A stretch of DNA of 64,000 nucleotides from Fodinibius sp034521915 (GTDB lineage: Bacteria > Bacteroidota > Rhodothermia > Balneolales > Balneolaceae), in assembly GCF_034521915.1 (NCBI RefSeq), contig NZ_JAXHLU010000009.1, positions 1 through 64,000 of the forward strand, written 5' to 3'. Position 1 is the stretch's first letter, and every line of letters begins with the position of its first letter. This document shows positions 18,239 to 26,626 of the stretch, piece by piece. The position numbers and the translations under genes were made by a program. The notes under the pieces were generated by a model, which did no database searches, was not told the origin of the DNA, and saw only the letters and a list, made by a program, of their open reading frames with translations.

Positions 18239-18982
18239 TTAACTTTTCTTGTGGGCAGCAACCATGGCAGCCCCGACAATACTGGCATCATTTAAAAAGC
18301 TTGCCGCTTTAAATGCCGTATTAATTTTTATAAAAGGAAATGTTTTGTCTGCTTTGCGACTTAACGGTCCACCCAAAATAAACAGATCGGGATGAAATAT
18401 TTTCTCAAAATGCTCCAGAACAAGTTGCAGTCGTTTGGCCCACGTTTTTTTGCGAAGTCCTTCCTCTTTACGAGATTTATTTGATGCACGTTCTTCAACT
18501 GTAATACCTCGAATCTCCATGAGTCCAAGTTCGGTATTGGGTAGGAGCCTATCATCCATAAAAACAGAAGAACCGATACCGGTACCCACGGTAAGTACGA
18601 TGGTTACCCCATCCTGTTTTTGTCCCGCTCCAAAGTGCATCTCCGCAAGTCCGGTGGCATCCGTATCGTTAATCACAGAAAATTCATTTTCAGTAATCTC
18701 AGAAAAAAGTTGTTCGGCATTCGCATCAACCCACGAATCACTAATGCGTTTTGCGGATAGTACAATGCCTTTATTCACGGGTGCGGGAAAGGCACACCCT
18801 ACAGGGCCATCCCACTTGAATTCTTTATTTACAATCTGGTGCATCTTTGCAAGAATCTTGTGGGGCGTAGTATCTTCAAGTGGAGGCGTACTTTTTCGCT
18901 CTGATATGATCTCTCCCTTCTCAGTATCTACGATACAGCCTTTTATACCATAGCTGCCAATATCTATTCCTAAGACTTCCAT
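18239..18982 (-). CDS. ROK-type sugar kinase, polyphosphate glucokinase-like
   Basis: A 247-residue ROK/ASKHA kinase. The phosphate-1 motif is GIDIGSYGIKG (residues 5-15) and the second is TVGTGIGSSVF; both match polyphosphate glucokinases, as does the segment PNTELGLMEIRG followed by a basic stretch and W-A-K-R. The catalytic aspartate should be in VINDTDATG. The size equals that of PpgK (about 250 residues), smaller than classical glucokinases, so phosphorylation of glucose with polyphosphate or ATP is likely. It begins 9 bases after the secA stop codon and is probably co-transcribed with it, although no functional link is obvious. Confidence 0.8.
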   Translation of the reverse strand: MEVLGIDIGSYGIKGCIVDTEKGEIISERKSTPPLEDTTPHKILAKMHQIVNKEFKWDGPVGCAFPAPVNKGIVLSAKRISDSWVDANAEQLFSEITENEFSVINDTDATGLAEMHFGAGQKQDGVTIVLTVGTGIGSSVFMDDRLLPNTELGLMEIRGITVEERASNKSRKEEGLRKKTWAKRLQLVLEHFEKIFHPDLFILGGPLSRKADKTFPFIKINTAFKAASFLNDASIVGAAMVAAHKKS

Positions 18983-18991
18983 ATGAAATTG

Positions 18992-21900
18992 TTATTTCTC
19001 TATAAGCACCCAACCCTCTTCATCGATCATGCGCTTGGCTTTCTTCCATTTGATGTCGATGACTTCGCCGCTGTTCATGTTTTGTATTTTAACATAGTCG
19101 TTACGGCCCGGCTCTTCTTCAACGGTAACGGGCTGCGGCTTCTGGTCGCTGCGCTGTTGCTGTTGTCCTCCATTTTGTTGAGCTGCGCCTCCTGATTTGA
19201 AGCCCATATTGGTAGCATCAGAATGCTGGGTTTTAGCGCGATTCATATCAACCTTGGCACGCTCTTCAGGCGCTTGCTTAATTTTCTCTTCGTCAGCCTG
19301 CATCTCGGGAATCGCCTTCCAGATCAGCGAAATAGCATCCTGATTAATTTCATCGAGAAGTTGCTTAAACATTTCAAACGCTTCTTTCTTGTATTCAAGC
19401 AGGGGATCTTTCTGTCCGTATGCACGCAGGCCAATACCCTCTTTTACGGAGTCCAGCTCTCGGAGGTGATCCATCCATTTGCTGTCGATGGTAGAAAGTA
19501 CGGCCGTTCGTTCAAGAGCTCGAGCAACTTCTTTACCTTCATTCTCATAGGCTTTGTCAACATCTACGACTACACGCAAACGGCGAATGCCGTCGGTAAA
19601 AATAACCTGTACTTTCGTCGGTTTATTATCGGCATCCGACTCTTTAATATTTTTGATAACCTGATACAACGGCTTGGAGATCATCTCCTCTTTCTGGCGG
19701 TACACTTCGTAGGCCCGATCGATGATATGGTCGATAAGCACATCGGGACCCATCTTGCCCATTTCTTCGCGGTCAAGCTGGATATCAACAGCCAAGAAAC
19801 GCAGTATTGTATCACGAAGCTGGTCAAGTTCACCCTGCGGATAATGTTCTTCAACAACACTTTCTACAAGATCTTCAAGCATATCATAGATATCGCTGCG
19901 AAGCTCATCTCCCTCCAGGGCGTGTTTCCGTCGCTTGTAAATAACTTCACGCTGATTGTTCAGTACATCATCATATTCCAGCTGTTTCTTACGAATACTG
20001 AAGTTATTTTGCTCAACTTTGCTTTGAGCACGCTCCAGTGATTTCGTAATCCAGGAGTGCGTAATGGGTTCGCCTTCTTCAAAATTGAGACGCTCCATGA
20101 CATTGGCAACCCGATCGGATCCAAAAAGCTGCATCAAGTCGTCTTCAAGCGATACAAAAAACTGTGACTCTCCGGGATCACCCTGTCGACCGGCACGTCC
20201 GCGAAGCTGCAAGTCAATTCTTCGAGATTCGTGGCGTTCCGTTCCCAATATCGCAAGTCCGCCGCGCTCCTTAACTCCCGGAGCCAATTTAATATCGGTA
20301 CCACGACCCGCCATGTTGGTAGCAACCGTAACAGCACCGGGCTGACCGGCATTTTCTACAATCTCGCTTTCTTTAGCGTGTTGCTTGGCGTTCAGCACGT
20401 TATGAGGAATACCCTCGCGTTTAAGCATGCGGCTGATCGTTTCCGAAACATCCACGCTGGTGGTACCCACGAGCACCGGCTGTTTATTTTCGTGATATTC
20501 ACGGATGCGTTCAATTGCCGCATTATATTTCTCACGCTTGGTTCTAAATACGAGATCTTCCTTGTCATCCCGGATAACCGGTTCATTGGTAGGGATAATG
20601 ACCACATCCAGATCATAAATTTCATTAAATTCGCCCTCTTCGGTAGCCGCCGTACCGGTCATTCCAGCCAGTTTGTTATACATACGGAAGTAATTCTGCA
20701 GCGTAATAGTTGCATAGGTCTGCGTTGCCGCTTCAACGCTTACATTTTCTTTAGCCTCAAGAGCCTGGTGCAATCCGTCGGAATAACGTCGTCCCGAAAG
20801 CACTCGTCCGGTGTGCTCATCAACAATCTGGACTTTCCCATCCTGCACAATGTATTCCTCTTCGCGCTCGAACAGCGTATATGCTTTAAGCAATTGATTT
20901 ACGGTGTGAATACGATCGCTGCGCTCGGCAAACAGTCGGTGTAATTCGTTCAGTCGTTTCTCACGCTTCTGGGCAACCTCCTGCTTAGCTTCTTCAATTT
21001 TCTCTTCTTTGTATTCCTCGCTCCACTCTTCATTATTTTTAATTTCCTCAATTTTCTCTTCTCGAAGCTCATCCATCTCTTCATCGAGGTCAGTAGTCTC
21101 AGTTCCAAGATCCGGAATCACAAAAAATTCTTCTTCTTCATCAGCTTTTGTAATAAAATCCTGCCCCTTCTCAGTCATCTCGATGTTGTTCATCTTCATA
21201 TCTACCGAGTAGTAGAGAACTTCATCAACTTCCGGCAGACGACGGGCGTTATCCTGCAGGTAAAAAGCCTCTGTTTCCTGAACCAGCTTCTGGTTTTCAG
21301 GAATCTGCATCATCTTGCGAAACTTCTTATTCTTCGGAAATCCACGCTGGGCACGATACAGCGCAAGTCCGGCTTCTTCTCTATTTCCTTCTTCGAGATG
21401 TTCTTGACCTTCCTTAACAAGGTTAGCCACCAGCTTTTTCTGGGCACTAACCAGAGACTCAACCCGTGGCTTAAGCTCTTCATACTTTTCGGACTGCGTA
21501 TCTTCGGGCACGGGACCAGAAATAATCAGTGGCGTGCGAGCTTCATCAATGAGAATAGAATCAATCTCATCAATAATAGCAAAGTTGTGATCGCGCTGTA
21601 CCAGTTGTTCAGAGTTGACTACCATATTGTCACGGAGATAATCAAAACCAAACTCGTTGTTGGTTCCATAAGTGATATCAGCCTGGTACGCTTTTCGCCG
21701 CGGTTCGGAGTTGGGATCATACAGATCGACACAATCTACCTCGAGGCCATGAAAGTTGAACAACGGCTCATTCCATTCGGCATCACGCTTAGCCAAGTAA
21801 TTATTAACTGTAACAATATGCACACCCCGTCCGCTTAGGGCATTCAGATAAGCCGGCATAATGGCGGCCAACGTTTTACCTTCACCCGTCTTCATTTCAG

Positions 21901-22393
21901 CAATTTTACCTTGATGCATCGCAATAGCACCGGCAATCTGAACATCGTACGGTACCATCTCCCATTCGTTCATATTACCGCCAACCATCCATTTTTCGCC
22001 CAAAAACCGCCGGCAAGTATCCTTCATCACGGCGAATGCTTCCGGCAAAATATCATCCAATACATCTTCAATAGTATCAGTTCGCTCCTGCTTGAGTTCA
22101 TCTAACTCTTCAGCAAGTTCGCGCCGGCGATTTACTGACAAAGGCTCATCACTGTTGAGCGTATCTTTTAAAGACTCTATTTCTTCATCAATTTCTTTGG
22201 TAGCATCGCTTATTTTCTGACGGAACTTTTCTGTCTTTTGCTTTAGTTCATCATCAGAAAGCTGGTCCATGCCCTCGTAGTGTTCATTTACTTCTTCAAC
22301 GATAGGCCAGATCCTTTTGAGGTCGCGATCGCTTTTGGTACCAAAAATGGAGGTTAAAACATCTCCAACCGTTTCGGCTAATGTATCGAACAT
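18992..22393 (-). CDS. secA: Preprotein translocase ATPase SecA
   Basis: An 1133-residue SecA, far longer than the about 900 of E. coli. Walker A is M-K-T-G-E-G-K-T, Walker B appears as I-I-D-E-I-D-S in AIIDEIDSILIDEARTPL, and NMAGRGTDIKL and QLRGRAGRQGD are the second-half motifs. The extra length lies largely in an acidic Glu/Lys-rich insertion (about residues 425-500) within the first half, as in Bacteroidota/Chlorobi SecA. The C-terminus has a Gln-rich linker (NGGQQQQRSDQ) and then a short NDYVKIQNMNSGEV domain; the usual zinc-binding C-x-C-x8-C-H tail is missing. It drives Sec export of the many secreted proteins encoded here. Confidence 0.97.
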   Translation of the reverse strand: MFDTLAETVGDVLTSIFGTKSDRDLKRIWPIVEEVNEHYEGMDQLSDDELKQKTEKFRQKISDATKEIDEEIESLKDTLNSDEPLSVNRRRELAEELDELKQERTDTIEDVLDDILPEAFAVMKDTCRRFLGEKWMVGGNMNEWEMVPYDVQIAGAIAMHQGKIAEMKTGEGKTLAAIMPAYLNALSGRGVHIVTVNNYLAKRDAEWNEPLFNFHGLEVDCVDLYDPNSEPRRKAYQADITYGTNNEFGFDYLRDNMVVNSEQLVQRDHNFAIIDEIDSILIDEARTPLIISGPVPEDTQSEKYEELKPRVESLVSAQKKLVANLVKEGQEHLEEGNREEAGLALYRAQRGFPKNKKFRKMMQIPENQKLVQETEAFYLQDNARRLPEVDEVLYYSVDMKMNNIEMTEKGQDFITKADEEEEFFVIPDLGTETTDLDEEMDELREEKIEEIKNNEEWSEEYKEEKIEEAKQEVAQKREKRLNELHRLFAERSDRIHTVNQLLKAYTLFEREEEYIVQDGKVQIVDEHTGRVLSGRRYSDGLHQALEAKENVSVEAATQTYATITLQNYFRMYNKLAGMTGTAATEEGEFNEIYDLDVVIIPTNEPVIRDDKEDLVFRTKREKYNAAIERIREYHENKQPVLVGTTSVDVSETISRMLKREGIPHNVLNAKQHAKESEIVENAGQPGAVTVATNMAGRGTDIKLAPGVKERGGLAILGTERHESRRIDLQLRGRAGRQGDPGESQFFVSLEDDLMQLFGSDRVANVMERLNFEEGEPITHSWITKSLERAQSKVEQNNFSIRKKQLEYDDVLNNQREVIYKRRKHALEGDELRSDIYDMLEDLVESVVEEHYPQGELDQLRDTILRFLAVDIQLDREEMGKMGPDVLIDHIIDRAYEVYRQKEEMISKPLYQVIKNIKESDADNKPTKVQVIFTDGIRRLRVVVDVDKAYENEGKEVARALERTAVLSTIDSKWMDHLRELDSVKEGIGLRAYGQKDPLLEYKKEAFEMFKQLLDEINQDAISLIWKAIPEMQADEEKIKQAPEERAKVDMNRAKTQHSDATNMGFKSGGAAQQNGGQQQQRSDQKPQPVTVEEEPGRNDYVKIQNMNSGEVIDIKWKKAKRMIDEEGWVLIEK

Positions 22394-22615
22394 AAAATAT
22401 TACGGGTCTCGTGCAATTTTTGTGATTTGTGAAAGTTACAGTTTACACAGTGCCTGTTCAAATTATTTAACGGCAGATCAGGTATTTTTGCAAATCATCT
22501 TTTCAATACCTGCGCACCTTAATGTAACCGATAATTTAGGGTTCTTATTGTCTAATTTTATTTTTATTTTAGGAGACTCTCTAAGAATTGAATTTTCATA
22601 AACCGATTTTTAACA

Positions 22616-22771
22616 ATGAAACGTACTTACCAACCAAGCAGCAAGAAGCGTAAATCCAAGCATGGTTTCCGTAAGCGCAACAGCAGCAAGAACGGAAGAA
22701 AGGTATTGAAGAACCGTCGCAAAAAAGGACGTCACGGTTTAACCATTAGTGATGAACAAGGACCGAAGTAA
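22616..22771 (+). CDS. rpmH: 50S ribosomal protein L34
   Basis: Fifty-one residues starting MKRTYQPSSKKRKSKHGFRK, the universal L34 N-terminus, with a C-terminal extension (GLTISDEQGPK). The small basic protein belongs to the 50S subunit. It is divergent from secA across 222 AT-rich bases that must hold both promoters. The last 20 bases overlap the start of rnpA in another frame, so translation of the two is probably coupled. The usual neighbour dnaA is not present. Confidence 0.97.
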   Translation: MKRTYQPSSKKRKSKHGFRKRNSSKNGRKVLKNRRKKGRHGLTISDEQGPK

Positions 22772-23186
22772 CAATATTTATGGCTCTGGTGAAGACGCAA
22801 GTTTGCCCAGAGCCAGAATATTAAGGGGCCGGAAGAACTTTCAGCGTCTGTTTGAACAAGATGCAAAAACCATCCGCAATACTGTTGTTGACTTGCGGTT
22901 TAAAATTTTCGAATCAGACTCTCCCGGCTACCTTATGGGATTTGTCGTCAAAAAAAGCTTGGGAAAAGCAAATAAGCGAAATCATATGAAGCGGCTCCTC
23001 AAAGAAGCATATCGGCGTCATCAGAATATCTTATCTGAATCCATTGAAAATGCCGGCAAAATGTTTCATGGGGCGCTGATGGCAAAGACGACAGATGCCA
23101 GTTACACTGATGTTGAACAAAATGTTATTGCTTTGCTTCGCAAAGTTCGAGACCAACTCTCTACGACTTCTCCCGGCCATTCATGA
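22752..23186 (+). CDS. rnpA: Ribonuclease P protein component
   Basis: A 144-residue RNase P protein, which binds the catalytic RNA and helps mature tRNA 5' ends. The family signature is K-A-N-K-R-N-H-M-K-R-L-L-K-E-A-Y-R (the RNR motif), preceded by a basic RGRKNFQRLFEQ segment. The start is ATG 22752 or the in-frame GTG just before it; both lie inside the end of rpmH. The N-terminus is about 25 residues longer than usual, perhaps a result of this overlap. Its stop overlaps the yidD start in ATGA. Confidence 0.95.
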   Translation: MNKDRSNNIYGSGEDASLPRARILRGRKNFQRLFEQDAKTIRNTVVDLRFKIFESDSPGYLMGFVVKKSLGKANKRNHMKRLLKEAYRRHQNILSESIENAGKMFHGALMAKTTDASYTDVEQNVIALLRKVRDQLSTTSPGHS

Positions 23187-23407
23187 AGTATCTCTTTATA
23201 GGACTTGTCCGCTTATATCAATTGGTCATTTCTCCGTGGATGCCCAACAGTTGTCGGTACCATCCGACCTGTAGCCATTATAGTATCGAAGCTTTTCAAA
23301 AACATGGTGCCCTTAAAGGATTGTGGCTGACAATAAAACGGGTTGGCAGCTGTCATCCCTGGAGCAAAGGAGGTCATGACCCTGTGCCGGAGCAAAAAAA
23401 TAATTAA
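23183..23407 (+). CDS. yidD: Membrane protein insertion efficiency factor YidD
   Basis: A 74-residue YidD with the family core SPWMPNSCRYHPTCSHYSIE and later KRVGSCHPWSKGGHDPVP. It is a small membrane-associated protein that assists YidC-dependent insertion. The ATG overlaps the rnpA stop by four bases, and yidC follows 22 bases later, the conserved rpmH-rnpA-yidD-yidC order. Confidence 0.96.
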   Translation: MKYLFIGLVRLYQLVISPWMPNSCRYHPTCSHYSIEAFQKHGALKGLWLTIKRVGSCHPWSKGGHDPVPEQKNN

Positions 23408-23429
23408 TAATATAGACTGAGGATTTCTT

Positions 23430-25253
23430 TTGGATCGTAACACCGTAACCGGATTTATATTAATATTTTTAGTAATGGTTGCATGGACCTACTATTCCAT
23501 GCCATCGGAACAGGAGCGACAGCAGCGACAGGCCGAGCAGGCTCGTCAGGATAGTATAGCTGCTGCCCAGGCCGATAGCCAGCAACAAAAACAGGAGCAG
23601 GCACAAGACCTTACCCAACAACAGCAGGAGCCTGAACAGGATGAGGAGCAAACCAATGCCCGCCTGACCCAAGATCAGGAAAAAGTATCTGAAATGGGAA
23701 TGTTTTCTGAAGCCAGTATTGATGATTCCACAAAAATAGTAGTGGACTCTCCTCTGTTTAACGCCACTTTCACCAATGTTGGAGCGGGCCCTTCCAAGAT
23801 CATATTTAAAGACTACGAAACATGGGATCATAAACCGGTTCAGATGATCAAAGATACTACTGAATCGGCATACTCATTAGGGTTCCTCACCAGTGAAAAT
23901 TATAATGTGGAAACCGACGAGTTGGTTTTTAAGCAGGTTACACCCGGCGATACGGTTTCCATCGGAAAAAATGATACTACCGAAGTTAAATACGCGCTAA
24001 ATATCAGCGATGATAAACGTCTGGTTTACACCTATACTCTGTTCGGGAATTCCCATCAGATCAAACTAGATGTTGAATTTGAAGGACTTGAGCGTCAGAT
24101 CATTGGCGGTACTGTTGATATCGGATGGAAGTCGCCGCTGAACTTCACTGAAAAAAATCCGGCAACCACCGAAGCTACCTATGCATCGGCATATGTATAT
24201 ACCGGTGGAGAGATGGAGCAGCTTAAGCTAAGCGAAGCCGGTCGCAATACTCAAGATTACAACGGGACGATCGACTGGGTGGCCACCCGAACCAAGTTTT
24301 TTGCCCAGATAATAAAAACGGATAATCCCACTCAGAGTGCGCTGCTAGTTGGGGAGCAAAGCGGTGAAACCGACCTCTCCACAACCGAACATCGTTATCG
24401 ATCATATATAACAACTGATCTTTCGCAACAGAATGCCGCCTCTTTCCATATGTATGTGGGTCCGTTAGACTATTACGCCCTGCAGGATTATGATGGAACC
24501 ACATACGGCATGGTAGATACCGGTTATAGCTGGATAAGCTGGATTTCAGATCCGATTGTTGAGTATCTCGTTATTCCATATTTCGGCTTTGTTGATGGAT
24601 ATATGAGTTACGGATGGGCTATCATCCTATTTGCAATATTAATTAAAATGGTGCTATATCCGCTCACCAAGAAAAGTTACCGTAGTATGGCGGCTATGAA
24701 AGAGCTGCAGCCCAAGATGCAGGAGATCAAGGAGAAGTATGATGATGACCCTGAGAAGCAGCAGAAGGCTACCATGAAACTGTACAAAGAGGAGGGTGTA
24801 AATCCGCTGGGCGGTTGTTTACCCAACCTGTTACAGTTACCTATTTTGATTACGCTCTGGCGCTTCTTCCAGAATTCTATCATGATTCGTCAACAGGAAT
24901 TCCTATGGGCAGCTGATCTTTCTGCACCAGATTATATACTCAGCCTTCCCTTTAGCGTACCCTTTTTGGGCGACCAAGTAGCAGGCTTTGTACTATTGAT
25001 GACGGCTGCGATGTTTGCACAAAGTAAACTAACGGGTGGCATGGGCCCCGGCGGTGGCGGTGGCGGTGGCGGACCTGGCGGCGTAAATATGAAAGCACTA
25101 CAATACGTCTTTCCATTTATGCTACTGTTCATTTTCAACAACTTTGCAGCGGGACTCAGTCTTTATTACCTAATTTACAACGTCATGAATATTGCCCAGC
25201 AGTTGATTATTTACCGCCAGATGGACAAGGAAAAAGAGGCGGAAGCAGCGTAA
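23430..25253 (+). CDS. yidC: Membrane protein insertase YidC
   Basis: A 607-residue YidC of the Gram-negative type. One N-terminal membrane segment (residues 5-22) is followed by a Gln/Glu-rich stretch (about 25-80), a periplasmic beta domain (about 95-350), then the conserved insertase core from YGWAIILFAILIKM through GCLPNLLQLPILITLW to LSLYYLIYNVMN. The start is TTG at 23430, with GAGG some 8 bases before it; no ATG is available before the membrane segment. A poly-glycine run (GPGGGGGGGGPGG, residues about 537-549) interrupts the loop between the last two transmembrane helices. A terminator follows. Confidence 0.97.
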   Translation: MDRNTVTGFILIFLVMVAWTYYSMPSEQERQQRQAEQARQDSIAAAQADSQQQKQEQAQDLTQQQQEPEQDEEQTNARLTQDQEKVSEMGMFSEASIDDSTKIVVDSPLFNATFTNVGAGPSKIIFKDYETWDHKPVQMIKDTTESAYSLGFLTSENYNVETDELVFKQVTPGDTVSIGKNDTTEVKYALNISDDKRLVYTYTLFGNSHQIKLDVEFEGLERQIIGGTVDIGWKSPLNFTEKNPATTEATYASAYVYTGGEMEQLKLSEAGRNTQDYNGTIDWVATRTKFFAQIIKTDNPTQSALLVGEQSGETDLSTTEHRYRSYITTDLSQQNAASFHMYVGPLDYYALQDYDGTTYGMVDTGYSWISWISDPIVEYLVIPYFGFVDGYMSYGWAIILFAILIKMVLYPLTKKSYRSMAAMKELQPKMQEIKEKYDDDPEKQQKATMKLYKEEGVNPLGGCLPNLLQLPILITLWRFFQNSIMIRQQEFLWAADLSAPDYILSLPFSVPFLGDQVAGFVLLMTAAMFAQSKLTGGMGPGGGGGGGGPGGVNMKALQYVFPFMLLFIFNNFAAGLSLYYLIYNVMNIAQQLIIYRQMDKEKEAEAA

Positions 25254-25279
25254 TAAGAACAACAAAAAAATTGCTATAG

Positions 25280-25309
25280 AAAGGCTCCGAATTTCGGAGC
25301 CTTTTTTAT
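25280..25309 (+). terminator. Rho-independent terminator after yidC
   Basis: Arms AAAGGCTCCG and CGGAGCCTTT around a small AAT/TTT loop, followed by a run of six or more T. It closes the rpmH-rnpA-yidD-yidC unit. Confidence 0.88.
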
Positions 25310-25313
25310 TTTT

Positions 25314-25560
25314 AGTTCATCTCATTCGTAGAACTATAATTGATCATCTTTTCGAAAACAGAAGATCTATTTTAATTGACCCTCCACCATGAAATATAGA
25401 TCTCTCGTTCCGCTTTGGCTACATTCGAAATGACAAGTTGGGGAAATTACGTTTGTTCATCTCATCTTGACCGTAAGGGAGAGATCTATGTTTTAATGTA
25501 TTTAAGAAAGGTGAACAAAGATTTCTCTGTTAACTATGTTGCGTTCGAAATAACACGTTC
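25314..25560. repeat. Decayed cluster of TCATTTCGAA palindromic elements
   Basis: At least two elements of the family seen around the GIY-YIG gene. One ends GATCTCTCGTTCCGC...ACATTCGAAATGACAAG (to 25437); another runs from TTCATCTCATCTTGACCG...GAGAGATCTATG to TTGCGTTCGAAATAACACG. Internal words AGATCTCTC and GAACAAAGATTTCTC match those at 7520-7545. No real gene is seen in the stretch between yidC and 25625. Confidence 0.65.
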
Positions 25561-25624
25561 TTCAACTTATGAACGATATCACTTGAAACTTGGCCCTTCA
25601 TGAATCATCCCTATATTTGGCCTT

Positions 25625-26548
25625 ATGCCAAGCATAGCAAAACATATTTATCCGCAGATGGTGTGGCGCGACCGGGAGAAAAAGCTGTGGAATTCCATCC
25701 ATAAAAAAGCGCTCAAGAACCTGCCCGAGGAACGGGTACGGCTCCGCGTTATGGAAGCATTGATTCAAAGGGGTTGGTCAAAACATCGCATATCAACCGA
25801 GGAAGCCATTGGCAAGCTGGGCGATACCTCTATGCGGACCGATCTGATCTGCTACTCTCAACAGTTTGATCCCAAGCTGTTAGTTGAATGCAAGGCAGAA
25901 TATATATCCATATCTGCGAAAACCGCTGAGCAGGTAGCGCGATATAATCAAAAGGTGGGCGCCCCCTATTTGTTGATGACCAACGGCATTTCAGATTTCT
26001 GGTACGCCATAGATGAGAATTCAGGTAAAGTGAATGAACTGCAAAACCAGCCAGAACTTTTGAATAAAGAACAACAGCAACTGGAGTACGACTTTGATGA
26101 CTGGAAACAGCGGGGTTTCGCCGGCGAAAAAGCATCACCGGAACTTCGGTTATGGCTTAAAGAAACATTACCTGATCTTTGGCTGTCGAGCAGTGATGCA
26201 AAAGTCCAATTTCTGACATTCAGCAATAGTCCTTCTGATATTGACCTCAATCATTATTATCGAATCGTACAAACATCAGAAACACGGCGTCTGGCTTTAA
26301 CGACGTTGAATACGGCCTTTGGAGGCAATCGCTTTGTGATTATTCTCAATAAAGAAAATGAAAACAAGGCCGTACTGGAAATAAACCTGGATGTACTTTT
26401 CGCCGAAAAAAATGGGAATAGTTCGGTGTATTCTCGTCAGGGCATTAAAACCTTTGATCTTAGCAATTATATAGACCTGAAATCGATAACCAAAGTTGAT
26501 AATATTGTAAAAGAATTTGATAAATTATTTATAGAGTATGTCGATTAA
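25625..26548 (+). CDS. HsdR N-terminal domain protein (PD-(D/E)XK nuclease-like)
   Basis: A 307-residue protein whose residues about 30-130 match the type I restriction enzyme R-subunit N-terminal domain. The motif is visible as a distal D in M-R-T-D-L-I-C followed by L-V-E-C-K, then the Q-x-x-x-Y-like helix AEQVARYN. There is no helicase domain and no hsdM or hsdS gene nearby, so this is not a restriction system. The C-terminal 150 residues are not recognised. Stand-alone HsdR_N proteins are common in Bacteroidota; their role is unknown. Single gene, 78 bases before pepP on the same strand. Confidence 0.78.
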   Translation: MPSIAKHIYPQMVWRDREKKLWNSIHKKALKNLPEERVRLRVMEALIQRGWSKHRISTEEAIGKLGDTSMRTDLICYSQQFDPKLLVECKAEYISISAKTAEQVARYNQKVGAPYLLMTNGISDFWYAIDENSGKVNELQNQPELLNKEQQQLEYDFDDWKQRGFAGEKASPELRLWLKETLPDLWLSSSDAKVQFLTFSNSPSDIDLNHYYRIVQTSETRRLALTTLNTAFGGNRFVIILNKENENKAVLEINLDVLFAEKNGNSSVYSRQGIKTFDLSNYIDLKSITKVDNIVKEFDKLFIEYVD

Positions 26549-26626
26549 CTCAGGCTTTAATTAGTTTGTTGGATACGAATTTTACTGTAACTTCCATCTC
26601 TCATTTTCATTAAAAAATATTGTTTT

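Noticed and set aside
22394..22615. Replication origin between secA and rpmH
   Set aside because: rpmH-rnpA often lies near dnaA, but no dnaA gene and no cluster of TTATCCACA-like boxes were seen in the 222-base region.
25415..25603. 62-residue open frame upstream of the HsdR_N gene
   Set aside because: It coincides with decayed repeat elements; similar words are non-coding elsewhere.
25625..26548. Type I restriction-modification system
   Set aside because: Only the HsdR N-terminal nuclease-like domain is present, without a helicase part, hsdM or hsdS, so a restriction system cannot be supported.
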